This document shows positions 1 through 5,652 of a DNA stretch of 9,192 nt, piece by piece; position 1 is the first letter of the stretch, and every line of letters begins with the position of its first letter. Location of the stretch: contig VGYW01000340.1 of assembly GCA_016872875.1 (NCBI GenBank), positions 1-9,192 on the forward strand, in the 5' to 3' direction. This DNA is from Planctomycetota bacterium (GTDB taxonomy: Bacteria; Planctomycetota; PUPC01; DSUN01). A program made the translations under genes and the position numbers. The notes under the pieces are model-generated. The model did not search any database. It was given only the letters and a program-made list of their open reading frames with translations, and had not been told where the DNA came from.

Positions 1-66
1 ACGGGGCCGGGACGCGGCGTCGGGGGGCGCGGGGAGAGCTCACGGTCGAGGGGCTGCCGATCGGTG

Positions 67-92
67 ATGGCTGAGTTCATGAACTTCGCTAT
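67..92. promoter_or_regulatory. Palindromic operator-like site, copy 1
   Basis: The invariant 12-bp palindrome AGTTCATGAACT lies at 74-85. Weaker symmetry extends it to 26 bp that begin with ATGG and end in TAT. It lies in the first tandem unit. It is a likely binding site for the double-wHTH regulator at 477-1121 (inference). Confidence 0.6.
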
Positions 93-195
93 CACCGCGC
101 ACAAGCAGCTAGTGGGACGGCGAGCGCGCCCGGGCCCGGATCGCCGCGTCGGGGGGCGCAGGGAGAGCTTACAGTCGAGGGGTTGCCGATCGGCG

Positions 196-221
196 ATGGC
201 TGAGTTCATGAACTTCGCTAT
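196..221. promoter_or_regulatory. Palindromic operator-like site, copy 2
   Basis: The core AGTTCATGAACT is at 203-214. All 26 bases of the extended site are identical to copy 1, exactly 129 bp away. The same binding role is proposed. Confidence 0.6.
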
Positions 222-324
222 CACCGCGCACAAGCAGCTAGTGGGACGGCGAGCGCGCCCGGGCCCGGATCGCGGCGTCGGGGGGCGCAGGGAGAGCTTA
301 CAGTCGAGGGGTTGCCGATCGGCG

Positions 325-350
325 ATGGCGAAGTTCATGAACTCCGCTAC
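325..350. promoter_or_regulatory. Palindromic operator-like site, copy 3
   Basis: The core AGTTCATGAACT is at 332-343. The flanks differ from copies 1 and 2 (left half GCGA, right half CCGC), which brings the right half closer to the apparent consensus GCGGAGTTCATGAACTCCGC. It lies 129 bp from copy 2. Confidence 0.6.
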
Positions 351-450
351 CAGCGCGCACAAGCAGGTACGCGAGGAGCAGCGTACTCCCCCCGAATCGT
401 GGCCCTATGGTGAGCCGGCAGAGGTTGCGGCCGGGGGGGGTGGCGTGGTG

Positions 451-476
451 TGGGCGGAGTTCATGAACTCCGCTAT
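451..476. promoter_or_regulatory. Perfect 20-bp palindrome at the 3' end of the regulator gene, copy 4
   Basis: Bases 454-473 read GCGGAGTTCATGAACTCCGC, a perfect 20-bp palindrome and the most symmetrical of the five sites. It starts 4 bp beyond the regulator gene's stop codon and lies 126 bp from copy 3, so it keeps the array spacing although the DNA between is no longer recognisably repeated. There is no loop and no T-tract, so it does not look like a terminator. Confidence 0.65.
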
Positions 477-1121
477 TCAGCTCAACGCCTTGACCACAAT
501 CCCAAACAGCTCGTGGTGAAAGAGGGCCTTGTGGGTGCGGGTGAGCTGCCAGAGACCCGGGCTCCGCTGGCGGACGTAGCCGCGGCGCTGAAGCTTGCGG
601 ATGTGTCGCCAGAAGGCATAGGGCGAGATCCGGAGGGTGCCACAGATGCCGACGCCGGTGCATGGCCCCTGTTGGCGCAGTAGGCGAACCAACTGCACCC
701 GGCGGACGTTCCCGAAGGCCGTGGCAGCGTCGAAGATGACGTCCATCGCCCGCGCAACGGGCTCCCCCACCAGTGTGACGGTGTCCTCGGAGAGGTGGAG
801 GATGGAATCGGCACGCCAGCTCCGGCAGGCGCGCGCCGGGCTCGCCAGGGTTTCCCGAACGAGTCGCCAGGGGGCAAATGAGCCGGGGTTTCCGGGCTCG
901 TCCGCGATGGAGTAGTGAACGAAGGGGCCGGAGCGCCTGCGGCTCAGGGCTCCCAGGGCTGCTAGGTGGCTGAGTTGGCTGGAGGTCTGGGGCCGTGAGA
1001 GCCTGGCTCGGCGGGCCAGCTCGCTCGATGCCAGGTCAGGTTCGAGGGCAAGCTGGTGGAGGATGATGAGGTTAGGCTCCGATGCGAGGGCACGACAGAC
1101 GGTGGCGATGCGCTCTGGCAT
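477..1121 (-). CDS. Two-domain (tandem) ArsR-like winged helix-turn-helix regulator
   Basis: A 214-aa cytoplasmic DNA-binding protein. Residues 1-74 form an ArsR-like winged HTH: helix LASEPNLIILHQLA, a helix-turn-helix ending in recognition helix RPQTSSQLSHLAALG (43-57), and a wing with RRRSGPFVHYSI. After a linker, residues about 122-197 form a second winged HTH (VRRVQLVRLLRQQG, then ISPYAFWRHIRKLQRRGYV and a short wing). ArsR proteins are usually one domain of about 100 aa acting as dimers, so two in one chain is unusual. The start is fixed by GGAGG at 1128-1132, 6 nt from the ATG. Palindromes lie 15-40 bp before the start and just after the stop, so it probably controls itself. Cys154 and Cys160 are present, but I see no recognisable metal-sensing motif. 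The inducing signal is unknown. Confidence 0.8.
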   Translation of the reverse strand: MPERIATVCRALASEPNLIILHQLALEPDLASSELARRARLSRPQTSSQLSHLAALGALSRRRSGPFVHYSIADEPGNPGSFAPWRLVRETLASPARACRSWRADSILHLSEDTVTLVGEPVARAMDVIFDAATAFGNVRRVQLVRLLRQQGPCTGVGICGTLRISPYAFWRHIRKLQRRGYVRQRSPGLWQLTRTHKALFHHELFGIVVKALS

Positions 1122-1135
1122 GCGTGGCCTCCATG

Positions 1136-1161
1136 GTTGCGGAGTTCATGAACTGCGACAT
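1136..1161. promoter_or_regulatory. Palindromic operator-like site upstream of the regulator, copy 5
   Basis: The core AGTTCATGAACT is at 1143-1154, 22 bp upstream of the regulator's ATG (1121) on the minus strand and just beyond its Shine-Dalgarno. The flanking symmetry is weaker (GCGG on the left, GCGA on the right). The position suits a repressor site that blocks the gene's own promoter. A possible weak extended -10 (TGCTATGTC, minus strand) lies immediately upstream, but I see no convincing -35. Confidence 0.6.
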
Positions 1162-1210
1162 AGCAGGACGAACCTCTCCTTCTCCGCGGGGCCTCGTGAG
1201 CCGAGGCGCA

Positions 1211-1888
1211 TCAGATGCCCGGCAATGCGGGCGGGCTGGGGACGGGCTGGACGCCGGGGAGGCGGACCTTGGGAGATGTGCCCTTGGGGAGCGTTTGCGG
1301 CGGGACCGCGGGGGTGGTGGTTGGCTTCTTGGGCGGGGCCGGTTGCTTCTTCTCCTGGGCCTCCTTGACGGCCTTGAGGATGTCGGCGGGGGGCTCGGCC
1401 ACGGCTTCGGCTCGCCCGTCGGCATAGAGCACCAAGTAGCGGCTCGGCTTCGGGAGGTTGGGGTCGGCGATGAAGGCGGCCATGTCGATCAGCATCCAGG
1501 TGCCGCGCGGAACGGCGTCAATGGTCTTCCCGTTGAGGGCGGTGTTCCAGGCGTAGGTGAGCCCCTTCTCCTGGAGGGCGTCGGGGGCGAAGGGCGAGAC
1601 GAAGAGCTCGGGGGGCGCGCCCTGGATGAGCCGGACGATCGACTTCGGGTCCTTCCTGGGGTCCCCCTGCGGGTAGAAGGCGGCGTTGGGCAGCCCGCCC
1701 GTGATGCACTGGGTCTGGAGGAGCAGGTGAATCTGCCTGAGGTTGTTGAGGCCCTTCAGCTCGTTGGCCTTGGTGATGCCGTAGCGGAAGTTGGACTGGC
1801 TGTGGAGGCTGGACATGATGCCGGTGACGGTGAGGATTTCGACGAGTGTGATGCCCAGGGGCTTCCGACGCGCTCGCGGCTTGAACAT
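1211..1888 (-). CDS. Type II secretion/type IV pseudopilin-like protein with proline-rich tail
   Basis: A 225-aa prepilin-like protein that would be cleaved by prepilin peptidase and anchored in the inner membrane. The start at 1888 is chosen for GGAGG at 1895-1899, 6 nt away; a longer frame exists upstream but has no such site. A basic leader (MFKPRARRKPLG, 1-12) is followed by ITLVEILTVTGIMSSL, giving cleavage at G12/I13 and the conserved Glu at mature position 5 (E17). The segment NNLRQIHLLLQ and the end motif YLVLYADGRAEAV (151-163) match the G-type pseudopilins common in PVC bacteria. The hydrophobic helix is short: polar residues (HSQSN) begin after about 16 mature positions, where the family usually has 20 or more hydrophobic ones. 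Residues 180-225 are a Pro/Lys/Thr-rich tail. No other secretion genes are nearby, so its machine is unknown. Confidence 0.75.
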   Translation of the reverse strand: MFKPRARRKPLGITLVEILTVTGIMSSLHSQSNFRYGITKANELKGLNNLRQIHLLLQTQCITGGLPNAAFYPQGDPRKDPKSIVRLIQGAPPELFVSPFAPDALQEKGLTYAWNTALNGKTIDAVPRGTWMLIDMAAFIADPNLPKPSRYLVLYADGRAEAVAEPPADILKAVKEAQEKKQPAPPKKPTTTPAVPPQTLPKGTSPKVRLPGVQPVPSPPALPGI

Positions 1889-1933
1889 GGCACACCTCCA
1901 TAGTATGAGACGCATTCCGCCGCCGATTTATTC

Positions 1934-1962
1934 ATGATGGCACAACACACCCAGCGAGTCAA
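1934..1962 (-). promoter_or_regulatory. Candidate sigma-70 promoter for the pseudopilin gene
   Basis: On the minus strand, TTGACT (1957-1962) is followed by a 17-bp spacer and CATCAT (1934-1939). This would start transcription about 40 nt before the ATG at 1888. The -35 is good and the -10 matches 4 of 6. Confidence 0.4.
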
Positions 1963-2040
1963 GTCGTGGCGGCTGCGACGACAGGCCGTTCACTCCCCAC
2001 GTCCCCCCGCCCCTGGCTCGCGCCGGCGCGTCTCATCCTA

Positions 2041-2332
2041 TTGGCTTCTGCAAAAGTAATGCAACACGGTCAGCAGCATAGGACCCGCTCTTGTGGCCCG
2101 CGAAGTGGGCGATCCAGCCGTAGCCCAGGGCTCCCTTCGGTCGCCCTGGGAAAGCGGGCCCCCCGTTCCGGAGCCCCTGTAAGGGGCGATTCACGCCCTT
2201 CTGAATCGCCCCCGTTCGGGGGCTCATTCCTGGGTGCACTACACCCAGGGCTCCCTTCGGTCGCCCTGGGCTACGGTTCAAACGCCCCCATTTCGGGGGC
2301 TAAGATCGCTGCATTAGTTATGCAGAAGTCAA
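2041..2332. mobile_element. 292-bp MITE-like element with terminal inverted repeats and TA flanks
   Basis: The left end begins TTGGCTTCTGCA (2041) and the right end, read in reverse complement, begins TTGACTTCTGCA. Over 23 bp (2041-2063 against 2310-2332) the ends match at 20 positions. Both ends are bordered by TA (2039-2040 and 2333-2334), which looks like a TA target duplication of the IS630/Tc1-mariner type. There is no transposase frame inside; the interior is a run of GC-rich hairpins. The element is probably non-autonomous and was moved by a transposase elsewhere in the genome (inference). It sits at the 3' end of the hypothetical gene at 2329-3324 and supplies that gene's present stop codon. 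Confidence 0.7.
2118..2276. repeat. Hairpin cluster and 27-bp direct repeats inside the MITE-like element
   Basis: An identical 27-bp unit occurs at 2124-2150 and 2244-2270; each forms an 8-bp stem CCCAGGGC/GCCCTGGG around an 11-nt loop. A longer 14-bp inverted repeat pairs 2118-2131 with 2263-2276 and encloses the whole core. Further stems are GCCCCT/AGGGGC (2173-2187), GGCGATTCA/TGAATCGCC (2185-2210), GCCCCC/GGGGGC (2208-2223) and CCTGGGTG/CACCCAGG (2229-2249). Another GCCCCC/GGGGGC stem lies just outside, at 2284-2300. Several of these overlap, so they are alternative folds. The style recalls REP-type extragenic palindromes. Confidence 0.8.
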
Positions 2333-3324
2333 TAGTCGCGCTCCTTCTCGAGCTCGGCCTGGCACTGCTCGCAGTAGTCGGCGGTGGAGAAGCGGGTGAG
2401 CCCCAGGTCGGGGCGGGCGCGCTCGTTGGGGAGGATGGTGTCGCGGAGGAGGCGGTAGGTGTCGCGGACGCTGTAATGGTGGCAGACGCGGAGTGCGATG
2501 CCGAACATGGCGAGGGCGCCGAGGGCGCCCTTGAGGTGGCCCTCCACCTCGGCGTCGTCGAGGCCCTCGGGAAGAGGGAGCGGGCCGAGGAAGCTCACGA
2601 TGGCGCCCACGGTGTCGCCTTCGCCGCCCGCCGCCTCGTCGCCGTCGGCGCGGGCATCGGGGGCGAAGAGGTTGTAGGGGTCGTCGGGCTCTTCCTCGAA
2701 GACCTCGTGCTCGCCGTCGGGGGTGAGGATGTGGTGGATCGTGTGGGCCTTGCCGCTGTCGTCGAGACGGACCTCAGCGACCTCGAGGCCGCCGTGGGCG
2801 GGGGGTTCGTCCTCCTCGTCGGGCTTCGGCGGGAGAGTGTCGGACGAGACGCCGGGGATTGACTGGAAGTCCACGTATTCGATGATGGGGTCGGGGACTT
2901 CGGTCACGACGCGGCCGTTCTGGCTGTACCATTCGATGTAGAGGCATTGGACCCAACGGAAGGGGGGCGGCTCGCCGGCCTTGCAGCGGAGCATCAGCTC
3001 GCGCACCGAGCAGTCGGCGGTCTTCACCTTTCGTGCGGCGGAGATGTCGCCCGTCGCGCCGATCTGGTGTGGGGCGAGGTCAGGGGTCTTCTGGGCGAGG
3101 ATTTCGGCGAGTTCCTCGGGCGACGGCTCGCCGCCGGCGCCGCCCCGCGGGCCGCGGCTCTCGAAGCGGATGTGCCAGCCGGCGAGGTCGGGGCTACAGT
3201 TACCCGTCAACTGAAGATGGACGGGCTGCTCGCGCCCGCGGAGCTTGACCCACCCGTGGGTCGAGTAGTTCTGCGTGTTGATCAGCTCGCCACGCTCGAT
3301 GAAGTCGTTGAGGCGACAGGCCAC
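2329..3324 (-). CDS. Conserved hypothetical protein, PVC-type, with C-terminal CxxC
   Basis: A 331-aa protein of unknown function. The start is a GTG at 3324 with AGGAGGTG ending 4 nt before it; the frame runs open 76 codons further, but that stretch looks like noncoding leader. The N-terminus (LNDFIERGELINTQNYSTHGWVKLRG, residues 5-30, then a LTGNCSPDLAGWHIRFE-like stretch at 39-55) resembles, from memory, an uncharacterised family seen in planctomycete-type genomes. The middle (about 165-235) is acidic, Pro-rich and probably disordered. The C-terminal part (about 255-331) looks helical, with HH at 282-283 and CEQC at 318-321 as possible metal ligands. There is no signal peptide, so it is probably cytoplasmic. 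The final Tyr and the stop codon come from the inserted MITE-like element. It is transcribed away from the Septu-like genes, with 250 bp between the two starts. Confidence 0.75.
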   Translation of the reverse strand: MACRLNDFIERGELINTQNYSTHGWVKLRGREQPVHLQLTGNCSPDLAGWHIRFESRGPRGGAGGEPSPEELAEILAQKTPDLAPHQIGATGDISAARKVKTADCSVRELMLRCKAGEPPPFRWVQCLYIEWYSQNGRVVTEVPDPIIEYVDFQSIPGVSSDTLPPKPDEEDEPPAHGGLEVAEVRLDDSGKAHTIHHILTPDGEHEVFEEEPDDPYNLFAPDARADGDEAAGGEGDTVGAIVSFLGPLPLPEGLDDAEVEGHLKGALGALAMFGIALRVCHHYSVRDTYRLLRDTILPNERARPDLGLTRFSTADYCEQCQAELEKERDY

Positions 3325-3429
3325 GCAACACCTCCTGGTGAGCAGAGCAACGGGACCCCACGAACTCGCTGGGCAAGCCGTACCGTTCCGGGTCATGGGC
3401 GGAACCCAGCTCTCATGACGTCGGCAGTT

Positions 3430-3459
3430 AGTATACCTGCGGCGCGTGCCAGCGTGCAA
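3430..3459 (-). promoter_or_regulatory. Candidate promoter for the hypothetical gene
   Basis: On the minus strand, TTGCAC (3454-3459) is followed by an 18-bp spacer and TATACT (3430-3435). The -10 is good and the -35 is weak. It would give a 5' leader of about 100 nt before the GTG at 3324. Confidence 0.3.
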
Positions 3460-3491
3460 GGAGGAACCGCGACTCGCGGGAACGGTGGCGC

Positions 3492-3520
3492 TTGACTCGC
3501 GGGAGTGATCCGGGCAAAAT
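3492..3520 (+). promoter_or_regulatory. Candidate promoter for the AAA ATPase/HNH operon
   Basis: TTGACT (3492-3497), a 17-bp spacer and CAAAAT (3515-3520) predict a transcript start near 3527, ahead of the ATG at 3575. An 11-bp direct repeat GACTCGCGGGA occurs at 3471-3481 and again at 3494-3504, overlapping the -35, so a regulator could act here. Confidence 0.4.
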
Positions 3521-3574
3521 GGGGTCTGCGCCAGGTCTGCCCCACAGGCCATGTATCATGGGGGCGCGGAAGCC

Positions 3575-4891
3575 ATGTATGTGAAGCGAATCGTGCTGGA
3601 GAACGTGCGGGGGTTCCGCGAACTGGACTTCTCGCTTGAGCGGCCCGACGGCCCCCATGCTGGCTGGACGGTGTTCACGGGGGACAACGGGTCGGGCAAG
3701 AGTGCGCTCCTCAAGGCGATGGCCGTTGCCCTCGGCGGACCGGACTCCGCGCGGTCGCTTCAGGAGTCGTTCCGCGGCTGGACGAGGTCGGGGGAGAGAG
3801 AGGGTGTGATCGCTCTGGAGTTGATTCCGACGGAAGGCGACGACGGCTTTCAGGACCCCGGGCGGACCAAGTTCGGGCCCTTCTGGGCTGAACTCCACGT
3901 TGTGAATGGTGGCAAGGAGCCCCTCCTGCAAAAAGGGGTAAAGCATGCCAAGAAGGGCAGGACCGCGCACCGGGGTCCGTGGGCGGACCAGCCTACGGGG
4001 TGGTTCTCGTGCGGGTATGGGCCCTTCCGCCGCACCTCCGGCACATCCCCAGGCGCTCAGCGTCTGATGGTCGGCCCGAGCCGGGTGGCTAGGTTCGTCA
4101 CGCTGTTCCGGGAAGACGCATCACTGTCGGAATGCGAGAACTGGTTGAAGGAGCTGAAATTCCGGCAGACGGAGGCCCGCCAGGAGGACGCGGACAAGCT
4201 TGCCCTGGTGCAAGGAATGCTCAACGATGATCTGCTCCAGAACGGGCTGCGCGTAGACCACGTGGATTCGGAAGGGCTATGGTTGCGTGACAGGGCCAAC
4301 ATTGTGCTACCCATGGCGGATATGAGTGACGGATACCGTGCCGCGCTGGCGCTGATGGCCGACATCCTGCGCCACCTGATCGAGGTCTACGGCCTTGCGG
4401 ACCTTACGATGGAGCAAGATGGCAGGACGGTTGTCAAGCGAAGCGGTGTCGTGCTGGTCGACGAGATTGATGCGCACCTGCATCCGGAATGGCAGCGCCG
4501 GATCGGTTTCTGGCTCAAGCAGCACATGCCCAGGATACAGTTCCTCGTGACCACCCATAGCCCGCTCATCTGTCAGGCGGCTGACCCCGGCGGGCTCTTC
4601 CGCCTGCCGGAGCCCGGGAGCAATGTGGCTCCATTCGCGCTGGGTGAGGACGACCGCGTGAGGATCGTCGCGGAGAAGCCGAACGTGATCCTGCTGAGCC
4701 CGGCTTTTGGCCTCAAGCACACGCGTTCTCCAGTGGCCGTGAGGAACCGTGAGAGGTATGCAGAACTCGCAGCCAAGAAGGCCAGCGTTGGCTTGACCCC
4801 GCAGGAAGAGAGGGAGGGCCAGAAGCTGCTTCCATACGTCGCGGACTCCGAGTCCTGGGGCCATCAGGATGCGCAGGATACGGCGGGCTGA
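3575..4891 (+). CDS. ptuA: Septu-type AAA ATPase (PtuA-like)
   Basis: A 438-aa ABC/RecF-class ATPase. I prefer the ATG at 3575, eight codons inside the longest frame, because MYVKRIVLENVRGF is the usual beginning of this class and the ATG at 3551 lacks a ribosome site. Walker A is GDNGSGKS (36-43). Further on are SCGYGPFRR (145-153), the signature-like MSDGYRA (250-256), Walker B VVLVDEIDAHLHPEWQR (292-308, with D296/E297) and the switch TTHSP (326-330). The C-terminal part has SPAFGLKHTRSP (375-386) and a Lys/Glu-rich helix. There is no TOPRIM domain, which argues against OLD/GajA. Its 3' end overlaps the HNH gene by 23 bp. In Septu, PtuA assembles with the PtuB nuclease and restrains or triggers it on phage infection. 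It appears short for the family. Other AAA/HNH pairs, such as those found with retrons, share this layout. Confidence 0.8.
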   Translation: MYVKRIVLENVRGFRELDFSLERPDGPHAGWTVFTGDNGSGKSALLKAMAVALGGPDSARSLQESFRGWTRSGEREGVIALELIPTEGDDGFQDPGRTKFGPFWAELHVVNGGKEPLLQKGVKHAKKGRTAHRGPWADQPTGWFSCGYGPFRRTSGTSPGAQRLMVGPSRVARFVTLFREDASLSECENWLKELKFRQTEARQEDADKLALVQGMLNDDLLQNGLRVDHVDSEGLWLRDRANIVLPMADMSDGYRAALALMADILRHLIEVYGLADLTMEQDGRTVVKRSGVVLVDEIDAHLHPEWQRRIGFWLKQHMPRIQFLVTTHSPLICQAADPGGLFRLPEPGSNVAPFALGEDDRVRIVAEKPNVILLSPAFGLKHTRSPVAVRNRERYAELAAKKASVGLTPQEEREGQKLLPYVADSESWGHQDAQDTAG

Positions 4892-5630
4892 TCTCCCTCC
4901 TCGATCGGCAAGTTTCCTCCGGAGGAAGCAGGAGGAGCTCGACCGCGCGTCGGGGGGCGTGTCAGTGGAAGATGCCTGGGGGAGGGCGCGCCGGACGGTC
5001 GCGATGCGGGCGGTGGCCGAGGTTCTCCGTGAGATGGCGAGGAAGCGCCAACGGTGCATGTTCTGCGAAGACTCGCGGGGGACCGACATCGAGCACTTCT
5101 GGCCGAAGAGCACCTACCCCGCCCGCACGTTCGACTGGCTGAACCTGCTCCTGGTTTGCGGCGGCTGCAACCAAGCCAAGGGGGCGCGCTTCCCTCTCGA
5201 CGCGCAGGGTTCCCCGCTGCTGATTGACCCCACTGCCGAAGACCCCTGGGACTACCTCTTCTTCGATGCCGAAACAGGGAACGTCACGGCGCGTTTCACA
5301 AAGGACGGTCTCCCTCACCCAAAGGGCAAGGCCACGATGGCCCTGCTGCTCCCGCTCAAGGAGGAAGCTGTCACGGAGGGCCGTCTTCAGGCCTGGCGCA
5401 ACCTGGCCAGAGCCGTTCGCGCTTTCCTCGCAGAGTACAGCAACGCTACGGACGAACCGGATCAGCAGCGCTCGGTGGTTGAACTGCGACGAGCCGTCTA
5501 TGACAACGACAGCTACGGGTTAGGGCAGTGGTTTCTGTGGCGTGATGGGCAGGAGACCGAGCCCTTCCGCATGTTCCGAGCACGTTATCCTGAGGTCTGG
5601 TCCGAGATCCAGCGCGCAGTGAAAGCATAG
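4869..5630 (+). CDS. ptuB: Septu-type HNH endonuclease (PtuB-like)
   Basis: A 253-aa nuclease, the probable effector of the pair. It begins MRRIRRADLPP, similar to the usual start of PtuB and retron-associated HNH proteins. The HNH/zinc module spans about 60-110: CMFC (63-66), DIEHFWPKSTYP (73-84, general base H76), FDWLNLLLVC (88-97, N92) and CGGCNQAKGARFP (97-109). The two CxxC pairs (C63/C66, C97/C100) should bind structural zinc. All expected active-site residues are present, so it looks intact. Residues 110-253 form a helical tail that I cannot assign. The ATG lies inside the end of the ATPase gene (23-bp overlap) with only AGG next to it, so translational coupling is likely. Known PtuB proteins degrade DNA during phage infection. 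Confidence 0.8.
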   Translation: MRRIRRADLPPRSASFLRRKQEELDRASGGVSVEDAWGRARRTVAMRAVAEVLREMARKRQRCMFCEDSRGTDIEHFWPKSTYPARTFDWLNLLLVCGGCNQAKGARFPLDAQGSPLLIDPTAEDPWDYLFFDAETGNVTARFTKDGLPHPKGKATMALLLPLKEEAVTEGRLQAWRNLARAVRAFLAEYSNATDEPDQQRSVVELRRAVYDNDSYGLGQWFLWRDGQETEPFRMFRARYPEVWSEIQRAVKA

Positions 5631-5652
5631 AAGCCTCATCTGCTCACCTCAT

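Larger units (their letters stand above)
1..366. repeat. 129-bp tandem repeat array carrying palindromic sites
   Basis: The sequence repeats with an exact 129-bp period: the landmark GCGTCGGGGG occurs at 17, 146 and 275, and the palindrome core AGTTCATGAACT at 74, 203 and 332. Copies 1 and 2 are nearly identical. Similarity fades after about 366, in the middle of the third unit. The left end is cut by the window, so more copies may lie upstream. Each unit holds one palindrome plus a very GC-rich segment containing CCGGGCCCGG. Because 129 is a multiple of 3, a reading frame stays open across the array. The differences between units change amino acids more often than not, so I treat it as noncoding. 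It is probably a multi-operator control region, possibly for a gene left of the window (inference). Confidence 0.9.

Noticed and set aside
1..476. CRISPR array
   Set aside because: The whole 129-bp unit repeats, including what would be the spacers, and there are no cas genes.
64..519. Open frame across the tandem repeat giving a 43-residue repeated protein
   Set aside because: The period is a multiple of 3, so the frame stays open by construction. Four of five codon changes between partial copy 0/1 and the next unit alter the amino acid, there is no ribosome site, and the conserved part is a DNA palindrome.
1191..1207. Terminator for the pseudopilin gene (GCCTCG-TGAGC-CGAGGC)
   Set aside because: The stem is only 6 bp and no T-tract follows on the minus strand.
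2019..2030. CGCGCCGGCGCG palindrome as a regulatory site
   Set aside because: A 12-bp G/C-only palindrome is easily expected by chance in DNA of this composition, and nothing around it supports a role.
1966..2862. 298-codon rightward frame
   Set aside because: It crosses the MITE-like element and then lies antisense to the conserved hypothetical gene; the product is low-complexity.
3325..3574. Possible retron associated with the AAA/HNH pair
   Set aside because: Some retrons carry PtuAB-like genes, but there is no reverse transcriptase in the window and the 250-bp gap is too short for one.
3575..4891. OLD-family nuclease (Gabija GajA)
   Set aside because: The ATPase lacks a C-terminal TOPRIM domain and its partner is an HNH nuclease, not a UvrD-like helicase.
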